Shown: positions 26,201 to 40,266, counted from the stretch's first letter. The stretch is 64,000 nt of DNA from Onchocerca lupi (GCA_028564675.1 JAOVVO010000327.1:21500-85499), one strand, 5' to 3'. Notes: generated by a model not told the origin, from the sequence alone. Made by a program: numbers and translations.

Positions 26201-29200
26201 AAACAAATTTTTCAGTCTTGGATAAAAAATTATGATGCAAGACTCAGAAATTTCAATAAACACAGACTGATGATACTGTTTCACTGTACACTGTCTTACC
26301 TTTGAATATTATTGAAATCTACAATTTAATGTCTGTTATCAAATTAATGACGCAATTCTTTTTAAAGTTACCTAATTGTAACAAAAACAAAGCTTTAGAT
26401 ATTTTGGATTGGATTGAAGTTAAAGGTGAGAGTAATCAATATCTTTATTTTAATGGTATCTTCATTTAGTTTTTTCTAATATTTTTCCTTTAAACTCAGA
26501 GAATATCTTTTTGATTAGAATAGAGTTACCTAATGTTATGAAAGGTCTGAAATTTGGATTGAGCTGTGGAAGGAACAGATTTATATTAATTCCTTTATTC
26601 GCAGCAGTAGTAATCGAAAAATGTATAATTGACAGTATAGTAAAAAATCAAACATGTAGTGAAGTAAATTGGATGATGTCGGTTGGGTTTTTAGTGAAAA
26701 ATAGGTTGGGAGCTTGGATAGGAGTAACGTAGCTTAAGATCGTCGAGTCAGAACGAAACCAATTCGAAAAGAATGAAGAATGGAAAAGTGTTTTTTTTTT
26801 TTTTTTTTTTTAGAATTTAGTGGGGGTATTTTAAATGTTAAGAATTGGGCGTGTTGGAATATAATACAATTGATGCTAAAATAATTGTAAGAAAAGAAAT
26901 GTTCACAAAGAAAAAAATGTTTCGACAGTTTAATTGAATACAAAGATGGTTATGGATATACAAGCGCAAGATTAAATGACTTTATCAGCTGTAAATGGAA
27001 ACTTTAGATATTGTTGTAAATTAGCATGAGACAGGCACAGAATGAGAAATAATTTTGCAGATGACGATTCACTAGAAAATCTTACAAATTTTTAACAATT
27101 TGATTATATAATTTTCCATAATAATTAGTTTTAGTAAGGAATTAATTTCGGTTTTCCCGACACCTACAGCTTTATCTTCAAAAATTTCTTTAACGAACAT
27201 TTTTCGTTTTGATTCAGAAATTTTCTTGATTTATGTAACCGGACTGTTTTTTATCAAGATAAACGTATCGCTAGCAGTGATAAAATAATTATCACTCAAT
27301 TATTCATCGATAGCACTAAATATCGCAAAAGAAAAAATTAGTTATGGGAAAGTTTTATTGATGGACTGGATATGGACAATACACCGGTATTATAAACTCA
27401 AATATGGTACTAAGGCTGTTATGTGAGTAATGAAAGAGAGAGGAATTAATGGTAAAAAATGAGAAAAGAACCGCAAAGTAAAACCGAGTTGATAAGTTAA
27501 ATAAGTGCAATGGCAGATAACATTACTTTTCTGATTTTTACAGTATTCTAGGCATGAATCATGGGCGTTGTTATAAGACCAGAACACTTACAGGAATCTG
27601 CGATTTTTCACTATTGAAGATAAGGCAGGGGAATCCCAACAAAGATGAGAATTACATTAGATATGTTAATTAGTTCCACTTATTTATGTTGAAGTTGGGA
27701 AATCGGAGACAAAAACGAGAATTAAAAATCACATCATGACATTCATTTATACTTATTGTAAGTGGTGGATCATGGAAGAAAATTTCCTAAAATACAACAA
27801 TTTGATTATTTGGATATAATTTATGCTAAAATTGTTTCGTTTTTCCTACACTAAATAGTGTTGCTATCAAATGAAATATTTTGAATGAAATTATTTATAG
27901 ATTTATTAGCAGGAAAAAGGAAACAAGCAAAAAAATTGAATAAAATAGGTCAAATTATACAATTGATAATTATTCGAATATGTTGAATAATCAATTTGTG
28001 TATCAAATAAACACATCGCATTAGTTTATTAATTATAAAAATTCACTTTAATTATAAATTTAAATTTGAGTTGGAGGAATTTTAAAAGCAATTACTTCTT
28101 TTTTCCGAATATAAACATTTTAGCATCACAGTATCGTATGAAAGTTATTTACCAACCACTGATTTATATCATAAAATTCTTAAATCTAAAGCTAAAATTC
28201 ATTCTGCTGATTTTAATATTTACATAAAGTGTGCATGTATATATGAAGAAGTGTCAAATACCTCTATATCATTGATAGCTTATATTATTGTATCAGCAAG
28301 TCACTATTAATGTTTTGAGTTTTACTGTAGACAGTAAGTGAGAATTGTGAGACTTAGGTATTTTGTACCAGTACTACATGGCCAAAATAAATATAACTTC
28401 AAAATATGAATTCAGTAAATCTCTTTTGAACTTCTCTTATTTTGCTTTTTTATGATCAAATATTATTTATTTGAAGTATTATCTATCTAATCATCTGAGA
28501 ATATTTTGACAATTATCAGTTACATCAATTAAAAATTATTTCGTTGTTACTTCAAGTGATAGATCATTACATTGTTACAATATCACTCCTGCTTCTTCTT
28601 TTCTTTCAACATTGTAGTACTATATTGTTTTTTCCTGCTATTAAATCTTTATTAATTCAAACTTTTATTTTCTTTTTTTTTTTTTAATAATGAATTAGCT
28701 TTTTCAGTACATCAATTATGTGCCTTTGTATCCGAATATTCTTAAAATTTTCCAGAAGTGGCCCATGGCGTCAATATGATGGCTGAAGGCTAAATTAATT
28801 GGATCTCAGTAAAAGTGACCATACTTTTTTTTTACCTTAAAAAGCAAAATATCTCAATAGAAGCAATTTGGTGAAGGTTATCGAACCGCTAAATTGAGTC
28901 TCAATGAACATTCGGTTCATTTTCTTCATCAATTAAAACCAATCGATAGATCAAATACACTAAACGATCATACTACTCAGAGGAATTGAAAGATCTCAAA
29001 CAAATCGAAATATCCTTACTATTTTTCGTAATTCACATTTTCAAACCTAGTCATAAATCAAATTCGTATTCCATTGTTTGCCGTATCATACCATATTATA
29101 GGTTTGGGCTTTAGAAAACCAGTTAGAAGTTAAAATATCTAACATTTTTCATTCCCTGCACTATTTCATTCTTTGCATGACTTATCACAAAATATTCCCG

Positions 29201-29747
29201 AGAAAAATGGATAGATTGCTTTTGATCATGATAGATTAACAAAGAAGATAGTTATTTTAAGTGCTTCTTTGAGATATTATCAAAAAGCTTTGTTAAAAGT
29301 TTTAGTTTGGAAATGCTTCGGCTTTGATAAAATTTAATATTAATACCAATATTTTCTTTTTTTTATATTTTAGGCTATCAAAGTACTCTCAGGAATTGTA
29401 AGAGTAATAAATATATACATAATACATTAAGTACAAATAACAAGCGAAGTTGAAATTTATTTAAATCCATTTCGAATAATCATTTTCTTTCGAACTTCAG
29501 CATATACAAAGACTGGTTGGTAGTAGTTCAAAAAAGATTTTTTAGATATTATTAGCAAATGAGACTTTTTTCCATTAAGTTTTGCAAAAAGAGGTACTGT
29601 AAGCAGTTTTATGCATCACCTTGATAAAGATCTTTTGAATAATCCAAAGCGACTGAAATAAGCAGACTAATCAGTGTGACTAGCGAATGAATAACATCGA
29701 AGAACAGAAAAATATCTTCGGAATTTCAGTTTTTCAGTTACAAAAAT

Positions 29748-29802
29748 TTCTTCATTGAAATCATCTGGAGAAGATATTCTTTCAGATGATTTCAATGAAG
29801 AA
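29748..29802. repeat. Perfect 20-bp inverted repeat with 15-base loop
   Basis: The arms 29748-29767 and 29783-29802 are exact reverse complements. Either strand would fold into a 55-base hairpin of small-RNA-precursor size, but perfect pairing is equally compatible with a recent inverted duplication. Confidence 0.9.
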
Positions 29803-31074
29803 GTTTAGGTCCTAACAATCGCTATGCTAATAATATTCATCAGAACATCAAATTTGGAATTTAATTAGCAGTTAAAACTTTCAATTTCCAATTAAGTTCA
29901 AATTTCTTCATTAGCTGGTCGAACTTTTCATAAAGCCCCACTGCAATTTATTATTGGTGGAAAGATGCTGTTCATCCTCCATCTCGAATCCATTCACATC
30001 ACTTTCAACATTTCTTCTACGCATATGCCTTTTCTCATTCTTCTCTTAACCATCTAAATAAATGAAAGAAACCAAGCGAAAATTGGAATCAAAAAGCAGA
30101 AATGACAATTTGATATAATTTCTTGGATTCCCGCTGATTTTATATTCATACAACAAAACGATCTATCCATTCATTCCTTTTTCGACATGTTTTATAAATG
30201 CATAAAGCAACGTCTCATACATTAATTGTTTAAAAGTATTTAAAAAAGAAAAATGACAAGAAATGAATTATAATACATAAGAAAGTAATAAGTTTCATTA
30301 CAATCAACGCGAAAGTAATAAACAAGGACACACGTACCACAACAGCTTTTATGATTAAATGAACAATCGATCACTTTATTATTTATAAATAGAAAACATA
30401 AATAACAACACGCGATGTTTTGTAATATAACACATGTCATATTTTAGTTGTACGTCAGCATTAGGAATGATGAACAATCAAATCGTTTTCATTCCATTGA
30501 AAGGTAAGAAATTAATGAATCAATAAATTCCATCAAAAAAAGAGAGTGATATTGCTTATTATTATGCAAAACACGGATTCGTAATCATATTTTGGATCGC
30601 ATTTTCAACATGATCTAAATACTCCGTAATCAACTATCTTTCCAAGGAACTATTATAGAATATATGGACAATATTTTCCCTAAAAATTCGTCTGCTGAAT
30701 AATTTATGCAATATTCAATGTTTTCTCTATTTCCAGCCATTTGCATGACATTAAAAGAAAACAAAGTAAGAGAAGCGATCAAAAAACTTCATTCAGAATC
30801 GAAATTGCTAATCGAAAGTAATTTTGCTAACTTAAAATTACTAGAAAGTATGAAAATTTCAAAAACTTTGGGAAAATCACAGGATTGGTGTGAACGAGAC
30901 CATAGTATCGGATTCGGTTGTTAAATGGAACAATAAAAATTGAGCTGCTGAACCTGAAATGGTCGAAATATGAGAAAAATTAACTCATTAAAACTGTTAA
31001 TAAAATCTAAATTTATATTTCAATTCCAAATCCAACTGTTTAAATTTCTAATTAACATTAACTTTCAAATATGC

Positions 31075-34000
31075 TTAAAACTTGCCATTCTCATTCATTT
31101 GAATTGTTAAACTACGTACAGCTTCCACCAGAGTGCAATCTTTGGAAAGCTGCTCACGGACAGCTTCATCCTTAATAACGAACATCAGGAAATCAATGGT
31201 ACTCTTGACAACATCTGCATCTTGACAACCCAATAATAAATCCCAAATCTGATACGAACTGCTAAAATCCATTAATTCATACCAATATCGGATTCAGAAA
31301 AATGTAAGAGATAAGGAATTGTAATTATAAAATTTTATAAAGACGAAAAAAGTTAAATTCATTCGAGTTTTCTTATAGGAATTCTTTACTTGTGGAATGA
31401 AAAATGTTAAAACTGAGTAAAATTCCAAATTAAAATTTATATATCATGGAACCAAATGCATGAAAAATGATTGATAAGCGTCGAGAGAAAATCGCTTCAA
31501 TTAATGCTAATTCTATTTAAGACGGTAATCTTCCCATCATTGAATAATTACTGTTTTTGCTGTTTTTATAATCAATTATGTGATAAAAAAACACATTAAA
31601 TGCACCATGAATATCGAATAGCATTGCCAAAGTTGGTATTACAGTTTGATAGAGAAACGAGTAGACTGTATGCCTTTTGAATTATTAATTTCTTTTGAGG
31701 ATTTCCTTTCTCATCATTCTGTAAGTAAGATTCAGTTCTAAAACTATGCATTGATTCTGTATTTTTTTTCCTTACAAATTTGAATAAAGTGAAGGTACCA
31801 ATGGAATAAGTATGCTTTGATTAATATTAAAAAAACAATAAATCGAATTGAGCAATTAAGATCAATGTTCCGAATTTTATTACATATTTACCCATAGCAT
31901 GATGTTAGCATCTTATTAGCTGAATAAATAAATACATCGTCCTTAAGATATAGGGGGAAAAAAAATCACACCTCTATAGTATTTGCAGTTGTGGCGATAA
32001 TTTCAAATAAGACATCAGTTAAGGAATTGTTATCAACGCTGATATTAAACAATATCGGAGGATGATTCAATTGATCTGCATCTACCAGTCGCGCGAATAA
32101 CTAGAAATTTATTTTTTTCCTAAAGTTGATAATCTTATCCTCATCTGTGTTTTAGTAATATTGATAAGAATTATAATGGTATTTCACATATCCTCAGATG
32201 TGTGCAATGAAATAAAAAAAGCACACCCATTATTCCTATTATATATATATCTAGTGAATGAATAAACAATAAATAAATCAATACCAAAACTGATAAAAGA
32301 TATTTCAGTAGCATTATTGATATAACCAAAAATAAGGACTTACGCTCATTACATGTAAACGTGAACTGAGATCAACAGGATGAGCAAGTTCGTGTAGAAG
32401 TAAACTTGGAGCTCCTTCAAATGTTATCAACTGAAACATTAGATATTAATAGTACGTTCAACTTTTTTTGATAATTTTGAGACTAATCTAATTAATAAAT
32501 TAATTAAAATTTCTTTTAAACTACATAAGCATAGAAATGTATGCCTGCCTATCTGCTCATCAACTGTAATCGTATCAATTTTTGGATCCTTTTCAAATTT
32601 TCGCAAAATTTTGTCATTAAAAATATTGAGATTAAATAGCTACTCGAATAATGAAAATTATATTTACTCGTTTTCTGACACTGATATTACGTTCCGGTGA
32701 AGAACAACCACCCGTAAAGACATGTAAAGACCACAGCATTGAAGAAATTAAATTTTTTACTACAGCTTCATCGCGTCTTTTGTAGTAAGCTTGCAACAAA
32801 TTGATCGTTCCTTCAATAATACCACAATCAGCTATGAAATCCTGAAATTTAATTAGAAGAAACTTCGTAATTACGTAAGACTTCCGAAAAAATACTAATT
32901 TTCAAATTATTGCCATTTGTAGATAATCACCAATAAGTTCCTGTAAGAAGTAGTGTTTTCAATATGTATAATCAATTAGACGTAATAAAGTACCTTATTA
33001 GCATTAGAACTACCATTGCAAGTTGCAGATATATTTCCGAGGAAATCGAAACCAACATGTAAGAAATACGGATTATTACGAAAAATACCCATCATACTGA
33101 GTGTCCGACTAATTGTTTCACGTAGGTCAGCATTTCTTACACCATCTACATCGCTAACTACTCTTAAGCAAAGCATTACGTCAAGAGCGACACGTTCGGA
33201 GCAATTTGGATTTGCCAAAAGATATGATATGATCTGAAATATTAAAATCGTAAACTAGAAATTGAAAATCCTTTGCTTGCATCAAACAAATTAATTTATT
33301 CGAATAATGAACTCAGGAATCCAATTCTTTTTATAAATTAGTAGAATTTAATTGCAAACATTAATTATATCAATTTCCTTTGCAAATAACACATCACAAA
33401 TCATTCAGTTTGTTGATTTTACGATTGAAATTACTTAATATCTGTTGGCATTGTTACACTCTGTTCTTTCCTTATCATTGTAAATGCCACATTTACCTTG
33501 ACTCCATCAAGTTGAACAAATTTCTTAGCGTAGGAAAGATCAGTTGAGCAAACCATTGCGAAAATAGCCCGAGCTATCCTATATACCACCGATTCATTCC
33601 CTTCTTTCTTCAATAATCGTAGCAAAAGTTGAATGCCACCTTTCGATTCGAATGATTGCTGTAATTTTACTTTCTTTTTTTCTCTCTTAATTTTATAATC
33701 TGAATAAGAATTAAAACATTTGTTTCTTTATATTATTTGAAAAGAAAAAAAAAGGCATGAGGTAAATCTCTTAATGGTACCATAAGGATACTAAATGATT
33801 CATTCAAATGGCTTAAATTATTAATAAATCGACTGGAAAATTAATGAAAATTTTCCACACAATGGAGACTATTTGATTGAACGATTTAATTTCGAAGATT
33901 TTATTAAATTAGAGAAGCCATTTATATCACAATTAATAATTATTCAAATGCAAAATGTTACGCTTACTAACCCTCCACGTATCGCTACCATTGAAAACGC

Positions 34001-37000
34001 GTCGAACAAGATCAAAAACATATTGTTTCGATTTATAAGTATTAATGAAATACTGATCACCCTTTTCGTCCATTTCTTTCATCACGCTTGTGGTACGAGC
34101 GAGAATCTCAAATAATGAGAAAATGATTTACATGAAAAGTTTGAAAAAATACAAATTTTCAAGTGAATAGAAAAATAAAAACTTGATTAAGTCTATCAGG
34201 CTTACCAAATTTAAAGTACAAACAACCAAGAAGTACTTACGTAAGTAAACTTATATGATAGTTGAAGTTAATATTAGTAATTAAGAAATGAGTGAATAAG
34301 ACTTACTTGTTCTTTAATATCTTTTCCATATCGATGTCGTTCCACCATTCCTACCAGTGAGTGAACGATATTCAAAGCATATTTACAAGATTTTTGTGCA
34401 GGACTGAAAATTCCTTGTTAAATGTGTGTACGATTTAACTCTAAATAAATGCTAATACCTAATTAATTATGTAAGTTTAAACAAAAACAGAATATTTCAG
34501 TCCGTGATGATCGCTAATATCATTGTTATTTTAGCAAATCATAATAATCATGACAGGATGATCTACGCGATTTGGAAGTATAAAATAATAGACAAAATCC
34601 TTAATAAACAGTTCATTATCAGAAAAAGTGAAACATTTAGAAATATTGATAATCCAACTGTATCAAGTAATCGTTTCCGTAAAATTCTCGATATTACTTT
34701 CAAAAGGAGCAATTTCTCCTCATAAAAAGAAAACGTGAAAAACTAACTCCATCCATCGTACAAATGTTTCGAGCAACTCGTCCGGATAATGTACCATCCA
34801 CTTAAAGAATCAGAATTATTGAAACTTATCAAAATTTTTAATTTATTCCAAATTATATGCAATGTTTACTTCTTCATCAACAGTTCAAAAATTTGCCAAA
34901 ATTTTAACAATTTGTCGCATATAATTTACCATAAAACATATTTGAAGTAAAAATGAAATATACTTTTGACATAATTTGTTTAGTTTTTCCATCAGCAGAA
35001 AATCGTGTCATTATCCGTAAAACTGTTTCCACTATCTAAAATTAATGACTTATAAATTTTGACTTCATCAAGATAACCTCATACAAAAAACCTCTTAAAT
35101 GACAATTAAGGATTTCAATCTTTGTAAATCGCCCAAAAAAAAAATTCAGCTTATTGATAAACCACCAGATCCACATTTCCAATCCATATTTCCTATATGT
35201 TTCAATAGAGCAACTATAAGAAAAACTTTTTGGAAAATAAATTTTAAAACTTAAGAACTGATGAAAAGCTAACATCGTCTTCGGTATCATTTTGTCTTAA
35301 CCATCGCTGTATCAAAATTTTCATCATTTTTTCCAATTTATCGATATCAGCCCGCTCAAAATCATTCCTTGTTGCCATCATAAATACGGCGCGCACCATT
35401 TCTTGTGCTACTTTCTACAAATAAATTTCAAGAAATAAAACATATTAAGTAAAACAATATTTTTGGAAATCAAAAACGAAAATGGAAGTGATAATTTGGA
35501 TTTTGTATAATATTTATTCCAGATTTTACTGAAATGACTATTGGATTTGCTTTTTTTCTTCAGAATTTCAAACAGTGAGAGCTAAAATTGCAAAATAATA
35601 AAATATTCAACTAATTCCTAATCAAATGATAGGCTACCGATTTAGAGAGATCCAAAGATCTAAGTCTTTTTAAAGAAGAAATGATTCTGTGCTATTGGTT
35701 TTGATCATGGCTATTTCAATGATGATAATATTTGTATTTAAATAATTCAATTTCAACTTTTTTGACTTAAATTAAGTGATACGCTGGACGCTGGCACGGA
35801 TATACGTAGAATTCAAACCTAAAGTAGAGAAGAGTCAAATAATTCGATTTGATTCAATGAAAACATACTTTGTCAGTATTGTTTACGTGAGCAGTTATTT
35901 TTTCGATATATTTGTTGACAGTTTCAATAAATTTAATATGATCCGGTCCCATATTTTCGATACAAGAGGATGAGGATGATGGTGCTGACGTATGCATCTG
36001 CGCTCTCTGAAACTTCTTATTTTTATTTTTTGGATGGTTTTATGCTACTTTAGGTTTTTTTCTTTCCTTTTTTTTGGGCGATTATTATTGTGTTGTTGTT
36101 GTTAGTTATACTGAGTTCTTTAACTCGTTGTTATTGCTTGCTGTGTTTTTTTTAATGAAGTTTTTGTTTTGTTTTTCATTATTTCAGCTTACAGGTAAAT
36201 TTAAATGAATTTTTACATTTACCTATTCATAAAAAAAAAGTTGACATTTTTTTCAGTATTAAATAAATATTAACGTTTGCCAGAAGTGATAACATGATTA
36301 ACTGAATTAATTAAATAAACAAATAATTACAGCTACTTATAAGTTATAACACAAAGGTCATTTTGGGACAGTTAAGTTCATATATAAGAATATTTTTGTC
36401 CCAAATTGTGATTTAACATTTTTCAAACTTCACGTACCAAATCAGCTAATTGCCTGAGTTCGGTAATTTGAGTGTTTACGCTCAACATACTCATATCTTC
36501 CGTTGCACTGCTTACGTGACTCATACGAGACACTGACATTACTGATGATGGCTAAAAAAAAAGAAAAAAAATACGATGGCTGACACAATAATTCGAATTT
36601 TTAATAATTTCAATCATATTTTACGTTATAAAATTCAAAGTCATAAAAATTTTCAGTAAACGAGCGAGTAAAATTCCCCTGCTTTTAGTGTCCGAGAAAA
36701 AAGTTCTAAAGAATTGTAAAATCGATAAGCAGCAATACCGCCGATCCAGTCCTGTAATTTTGCTGCTGAGGATAATTGATAAAGCGATGATCATTCATCC
36801 AAGCTTGAGTATTCATTATCTTCCGATTGTCAATCGTCGATACCATTCGTTCAGGATATTGTGGTTGAGGTAATGGTTGTGATAGTTGTTGTGGCTCACA
36901 TTTCATTTGGGTCCTCATTGGACTATTTGGCATTGAAATCGACGGATATGGTATGCTAAATTGAAATAATCTCAAAATCCTACAAATAGATTAGTAGTTG

Positions 37001-37328
37001 AATAGAAAGGAACTGAATTATCAATGTATCATTACTATTTTCAATTTTTTATGAAGGAAAAGCTATCCGAAATTTAACGAAAAGTTCTAAAAATTTCATT
37101 GCCAACACTATTTTGCATATTAAAAAAAATAAATGTTGAAGGATACTATTACCGAGATGCGGGATAATGAGATATCGATGAGTCGTAGAAACCCGCGGGA
37201 TGGTGGTGCTGTGGAATACTCGGTAATGACGATGGCTCATATGAAGTTGTGGGTATTTGCGGGTCGTATAGGGTCACAAGTTGTTGTTGTTGATCTGTTG
37301 AATAAGTTCCCTGACATGATGTGTCCAT
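31075..37328 (-). CDS. Divergent armadillo-repeat protein, probably a nematode beta-catenin
   Basis: Exons: 37348-37153 (ATG at 37328), 36955-36739, 36551-36438, 36006-35887, 35414-35274, 35035-34964, 34800-34748, 34403-34307, 34106-33972, 33658-33497, 33233-32994, 32841-32668, 32430-32344, 32100-31970, 31261-31075; 701 residues with all phases consistent. About the first 170 residues are a low-complexity Gln/Pro/Ser/Tyr-rich head; the rest is helical with armadillo-like units (GGIQLLLRLLKKEGN, APSLLLHELAHPVDLSSRL, CGIIEGTINLLQAYYKRR). Such proteins act in cadherin adhesion or Wnt signalling. C. elegans has four divergent beta-catenins (BAR-1, HMP-2, WRM-1, SYS-1) and I cannot place this one among them; another ARM-repeat family is possible. 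An acceptor just ahead of the ATG suggests trans-splicing, but an upstream coding exon may exist at 38337-38166. The intron before 34106 ends in GAG rather than CAG. Confidence 0.62.
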
Positions 37329-38165
37329 GCCGAATCGCCGGTAAGAATCTGCAAATTTATCATGATTTCTTGTAGTTATTTCCTTCCAAAAGAGAAATAC
37401 GTAGATGAAATTTAACGCAAAATCAGTACGAGCCAATTTGATGTAAAATAGTTCATGTGAAACTTGGCATGCATTAAGTAAACACTACAGAGAAATGAGA
37501 TATTTTCACACATGGATATGAAATATGTGGTGGGTTAACCCTGAAAAGATTGCCAGCTGCTATTTTTGGTTTGTTATTTGCAAAAAATAAAGGTCATTTA
37601 TATTTCACCAATTGGAAAAATCCAACAGAAAATTGTCATTTCAAATTTGAAAGTTCAAAAAATCCGGGATTGCTCACTTCCTGTCCATTCATATGTCCAA
37701 CCCATCAAAGTGACAAATGATCATTCATTTATTCATGGGATTTTTCACCGTTACACAACTCATCCGACTTCTCGTCTCTTCACGGAATGTCTGTCCTGTC
37801 CTCTCTCTCATCCGATAGTTCTCGTCCTCTTCCCTGCCGTTGCAGATCATTAAGCCCAGAACAATGGTAATTATTTTTCATCCCATCTTATTTTCAAAAA
37901 TCAACAAATGTCACCACACACATGACATATACTCTCCTCTTACACATAAACAGATATGATACATTGAAATTTCGAAAACGAAATATCGTGTCCTGTGGAA
38001 AATTCACCTTCTATTGGCAACAAAATTGAAGCATTCAGACAGTTTAAAATAAGGAACTGAATCATTTTCGATTAATCTCGATCTTACTTCTCAAGTAATC
38101 TTACTATCATGTAAAATTGATGACTCGTCCAGATTTCTGGTTAATTCAGTATCGAGGTCACATAC

Positions 38166-38337
38166 TTCGCCAGTCTGAATTGACTTTAAAGGTATGGGAA
38201 CAATTCAATTGCAATACCAAGTAAAGGTGGATCAGATCTGGGATAAAAGTTGTCATATCAGTAACGAGCATTTCCATTAATCGGATAAGATGATCATCGA
38301 CAACCAGTGGATGTTGTTCATAGCAACGAGATATCAT
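38166..38337 (-). other. Possible extra 5' coding exon of the armadillo-repeat gene
   Basis: An open segment starts with ATG at 38337, one base after an AG acceptor, and ends at the strong donor GTATGT (A at 38166) in phase 1. That phase joins correctly to the exon beginning at 37348 and would add about 63 N-terminal residues, giving 765 in all. The added residues (for example HLIRLMEMLVTDMTTF) do not resemble a known beta-catenin N-terminus, so this may be a chance open frame. Confidence 0.35.
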
Positions 38338-38743
38338 GCTGAACTGTTCGCATAAATTGTTGTCGTATGTCGATAACACTAACTAACCATGACCGTTCCC
38401 AAAAAAATACATGACTTGATCGTCTGGTTCGATCTGACAGAACTCGTGGTACGTAACGTGTACTATAAGTGAGGAACTTTTGGACACGAAGAAAGACGAT
38501 GGAATGAATTAGAGGAAGCGTACGGTACTTCGTTCAACAGTTGCCTTAGACAATACTATCACACGTAAAATTATGCAAATTTCCCGAGATGGAAGAGAAG
38601 GTGGAAGGTGGAATGATAACGGATTGTACTGCAAAATATGGGTAACCAAAACCGGAATTGGACTGAAGAATGCATTGCTTACCCATCAGTCATTCATTCA
38701 TTTACATTTTCAAATTTGAATTTATGCCCGGTTATTTGAAATG

Positions 38744-38990
38744 TTGAAGAGAGTGTGAAGATAGAAGGAGAGAGAGGAGGAGAGAAGTAGAAGAAAAGTA
38801 GGAATAAGAGAAGAAATTGGATGACAAAAGGGAAGTTGAATGGTGTATGAAAGAGAGAGACGAGGAAGGAAGAGAAGAGGTCACTTCTTGAGAAGGAGGA
38901 GGAGGGAAAAAGGGTTGAACCTTAAATTAACCGCCAAAAATTGAGGAAGAAAATGGGGAATGGAGGAGAAAGAGGAAGGCGGGGGAGGAA
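38744..38990 (+). repeat. Long polypurine (GA-rich) tract
   Basis: Two blocks, 38744-38916 and 38940-38990, are almost entirely A and G on the plus strand, with GAGGAGGAG and GAGAGA runs. They lie 0.4-0.65 kb upstream of the possible first exon of the minus-strand armadillo gene, so they read as polypyrimidine on its sense strand. They could be promoter-proximal GA elements or triplex-prone DNA. Confidence 0.75.
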
Positions 38991-40210
38991 TATGCCACCT
39001 GTCGCCAATTCATCAATAAATATATTTCATTTCATATATGCATAATAGACAGATAATCTTAATTACTAACATGCGGATCTGTTCCTAATTATTGATAATT
39101 ATAATTAAATGTGCAAGCATGCAGGTATAAAACAAGTGGTGGCTGAAATTCAAAGTTTTAATTTCAGGACGTAGTTAACTGGATTGCAAGTTGAAGAAAG
39201 TATGGAATCGTATAAAGCTAGCTATTCCGAATATAATAATTTGAATTTCAGATTATAGTAATTGAAAATTTTTGAAATTTTGGATATTGGTGCAGCAGTA
39301 TTGCTGAATTCTCGAATTATCTACGTGATGATAAAATCCAGTCAGTAGTCTTGGAATCACACAAGCTCATTCAACTTTATGTGAAAGATGAATTGAATGA
39401 ATTCATGAAACAAACACCTTCGATAAATGATGATTGATTGATTCATTGTTTTCGAGATTTCTACCTGATCTCAAATTAATTTCATAATAAAATACATATA
39501 TCAATCGACCAAGTGGGATTAGAGACCCGAATGCAAAAGGTAGCGGAGATCGGTCATTTATGCGGAAGTATATAGACTGGACTGTATAGAAGAAAGGAAA
39601 GATTTATATGAAAAGATGGATGCATGTGGGCTCTTATGTTATGCAACTTCTCATGCTGATCTCAATCGATTAGTTCTAAAAGGAAGAAGAAATCAAGCAC
39701 AGTTAAGTCATTACTGTCTGAAATGAGAAATGAAGGATAGACGAATGAAATGAAGATTTTTAAACGAAGGAGAAACCTTTTTTTGAAATTTGTTTTCGCC
39801 CAATATTTCACTGTTTTGTAAAGAACATGGCGACAGCCTAATTCAACCCTACCAATTCAAAATTCAAATCGAAATTTCCCACAAATCTGCTCATACTTAT
39901 GATCAAGTGGCATATAATATAATTATTTGTTGTTGATTTAATTAAATCTTTGCTATCAATGTTCAAATTATTCAGACTTATGGTACCAACAACGAAATAT
40001 GGAAATTTCGATGGGAATACTTAACCTTTCGAGAATCATCGATGAAAACGAATTATTTAGTGGAATAAAGATGGATGGGAGGATAGGTAGGGATAAAAAT
40101 AATGATTTCTTGTAGCTGTTGCTGCAGAACCATAATGGACAGGACATGGGACATAGTCATTAGATGGAGGTGTCACTGTGGTCTTGAAGATCAGAAAGAT
40201 CAGATGAAAT

Positions 40211-40266
40211 CAAGAGAGAAATAGAGAGAGAAAGAGAGAGGGGGAAAGAAAAGGAGAGGAAAGGAC
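40211..40266 (+). repeat. Second GA-rich purine tract
   Basis: Purine-rich stretch of about 55 bases with repeated GAGAGA and GGGGGAAAG runs, similar in character to the tract at 38744-38990. Confidence 0.7.

Larger units (their letters stand above)
23059..31074. other. 8-kb spacer between mannosidase and armadillo-repeat genes
   Basis: Upstream flank of the mannosidase gene and downstream flank of the armadillo gene. Apart from the palindromes listed separately and homopolymer runs (poly-A near 25870-25885, poly-T near 26790-26811), I see no splice-flanked coding segments, no tRNA-like sequence and no transposon reading frames. Open frames of 60-75 codons here lack family resemblance and have AT-driven composition. 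Confidence 0.55.

Noticed and set aside
26511..26732. A 73-codon plus-strand open frame with a hydrophobic stretch.
   Set aside because: No splice signals of note, no homology recognised, isolated in the spacer.
30706..30924. A 72-codon plus-strand open frame, Lys-rich and helical, behind a TTTCCAG.
   Set aside because: No family resemblance and no partner exon with matching phase; composition fits chance in AT-rich DNA close to the armadillo 3' end.
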